Source: DASZWJ01 sp963813895 (GTDB taxonomy: Bacteria; Pseudomonadota; Gammaproteobacteria; JAURND01). From it: a DNA stretch of 64,000 nt. Shown here one piece after another: positions 63,882 to 64,000 of the stretch; position 1 is the stretch's first letter; each line of letters starts with the position of its first letter. The translations under genes were made by a program, and so were the position numbers. The stretch covers positions 248,001 through 312,000 of the forward strand of contig CAWFAS010000004.1 of assembly GCA_963813895.1 (NCBI GenBank). Direction: 5' to 3'. The notes under the pieces were generated by a model. It searched no databases and was not told the DNA's origin. It worked only from the letters and a program-made list of their open reading frames with translations.

Positions 63882-64000
63882 AATTTTAATACAACTCATA
63901 TTTTATCGAAAACCAGATTTACGCCAAACGGTCTGATTTTTCCGGTATCGTCCATCATGCTGCAAAATATGTATGAGTATGATGCTGTGCTTGAATTATT
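63882..64000 (+). pseudogene. Fic-family protein fragment, open to right edge
   Basis: The frame KTRFTPNGLIFPVSSIMLQN followed by MYEYDAVLEL resembles the segment before the Fic core (PEGLIFPVSxxIL ... YxxVLE) of cell-filamentation proteins, which AMPylate targets. A TAG precedes it at 63879, so the N-terminal part is missing. The remainder is outside the window. Confidence 0.5.

Overview
The window reads as AT-rich chromosome of a gammaproteobacterium, most likely a Legionellales-type intracellular bacterium. This is inferred from an ankyrin protein, Sel1/TPR proteins, two open frames ending in a eukaryote-type CaaX prenylation box, a Fic fragment, many decayed genes and many short palindromic mobile repeats. 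No rRNA, tRNA, CRISPR array or secretion-apparatus gene was seen.

Layout. 1-4560 (minus) is a five-gene overlapping operon: FabH-like ketosynthase, ATP-grasp enzyme, OleD-like dehydrogenase, metallo-beta-lactamase-fold hydrolase and a PaaK/F390-type adenylating enzyme that runs off the left edge. A LysE-like membrane protein lies just upstream. 5425-7652 is a palindromic element whose right arm is interrupted by a group II intron encoding its reverse transcriptase. 8-14 kb holds a DJ-1/PfpI protein, a Sel1 protein whose frame is cut by one stop codon, an IS4-type transposase relic, a secreted solute-binding protein with a clear promoter, a MITE, and a truncated CaaX-box gene.

14117-22680 (minus) is a compact nine-gene operon: exporter, AfsA-type hotdog enzyme, ACP, SDR, acyl-AMP ligase, second ACP, FabH-like enzyme, flavin monooxygenase and HAD phosphatase. 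I predict it makes a small acyl-derived metabolite, possibly a butenolide/butyrolactone-like signal. 22.8-25.9 kb is a scar zone with a broken fkbH, two truncated copies of an XRE-S24 repressor gene and an intact ankyrin gene. 27424-36657 is one 3,077-residue NRPS (formyltransferase, partial C, A, PCP, C, A with embedded methyltransferase, PCP, E) followed upstream by an MFS exporter. By-eye specificity codes suggest Cys then Thr.

41-48 kb carries a secreted lactonase-like protein and the biotin locus: bioB divergent from bioF-bioD-bioA and a ferritin-like di-iron protein, with a BirA operator between them and birA convergent. bioY and a DUF1284 gene lie at 62.5-63.5 kb. 48-56 kb contains MFS exporters, a methyltransferase, the second CaaX-box protein, a LysR regulator and a collapsed tandem duplication. 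56-64 kb is mostly decay: umuC and GNAT fragments, a proline-rich protein, the intact XRE-S24 regulator, an fkbH fragment, a broken C-A-PCP-TE NRPS module, a small secreted protein, and IS66 and Fic fragments at the right edge.

At least four palindromic repeat families (A to D) recur through the window and in several places sit inside each other or inside genes.
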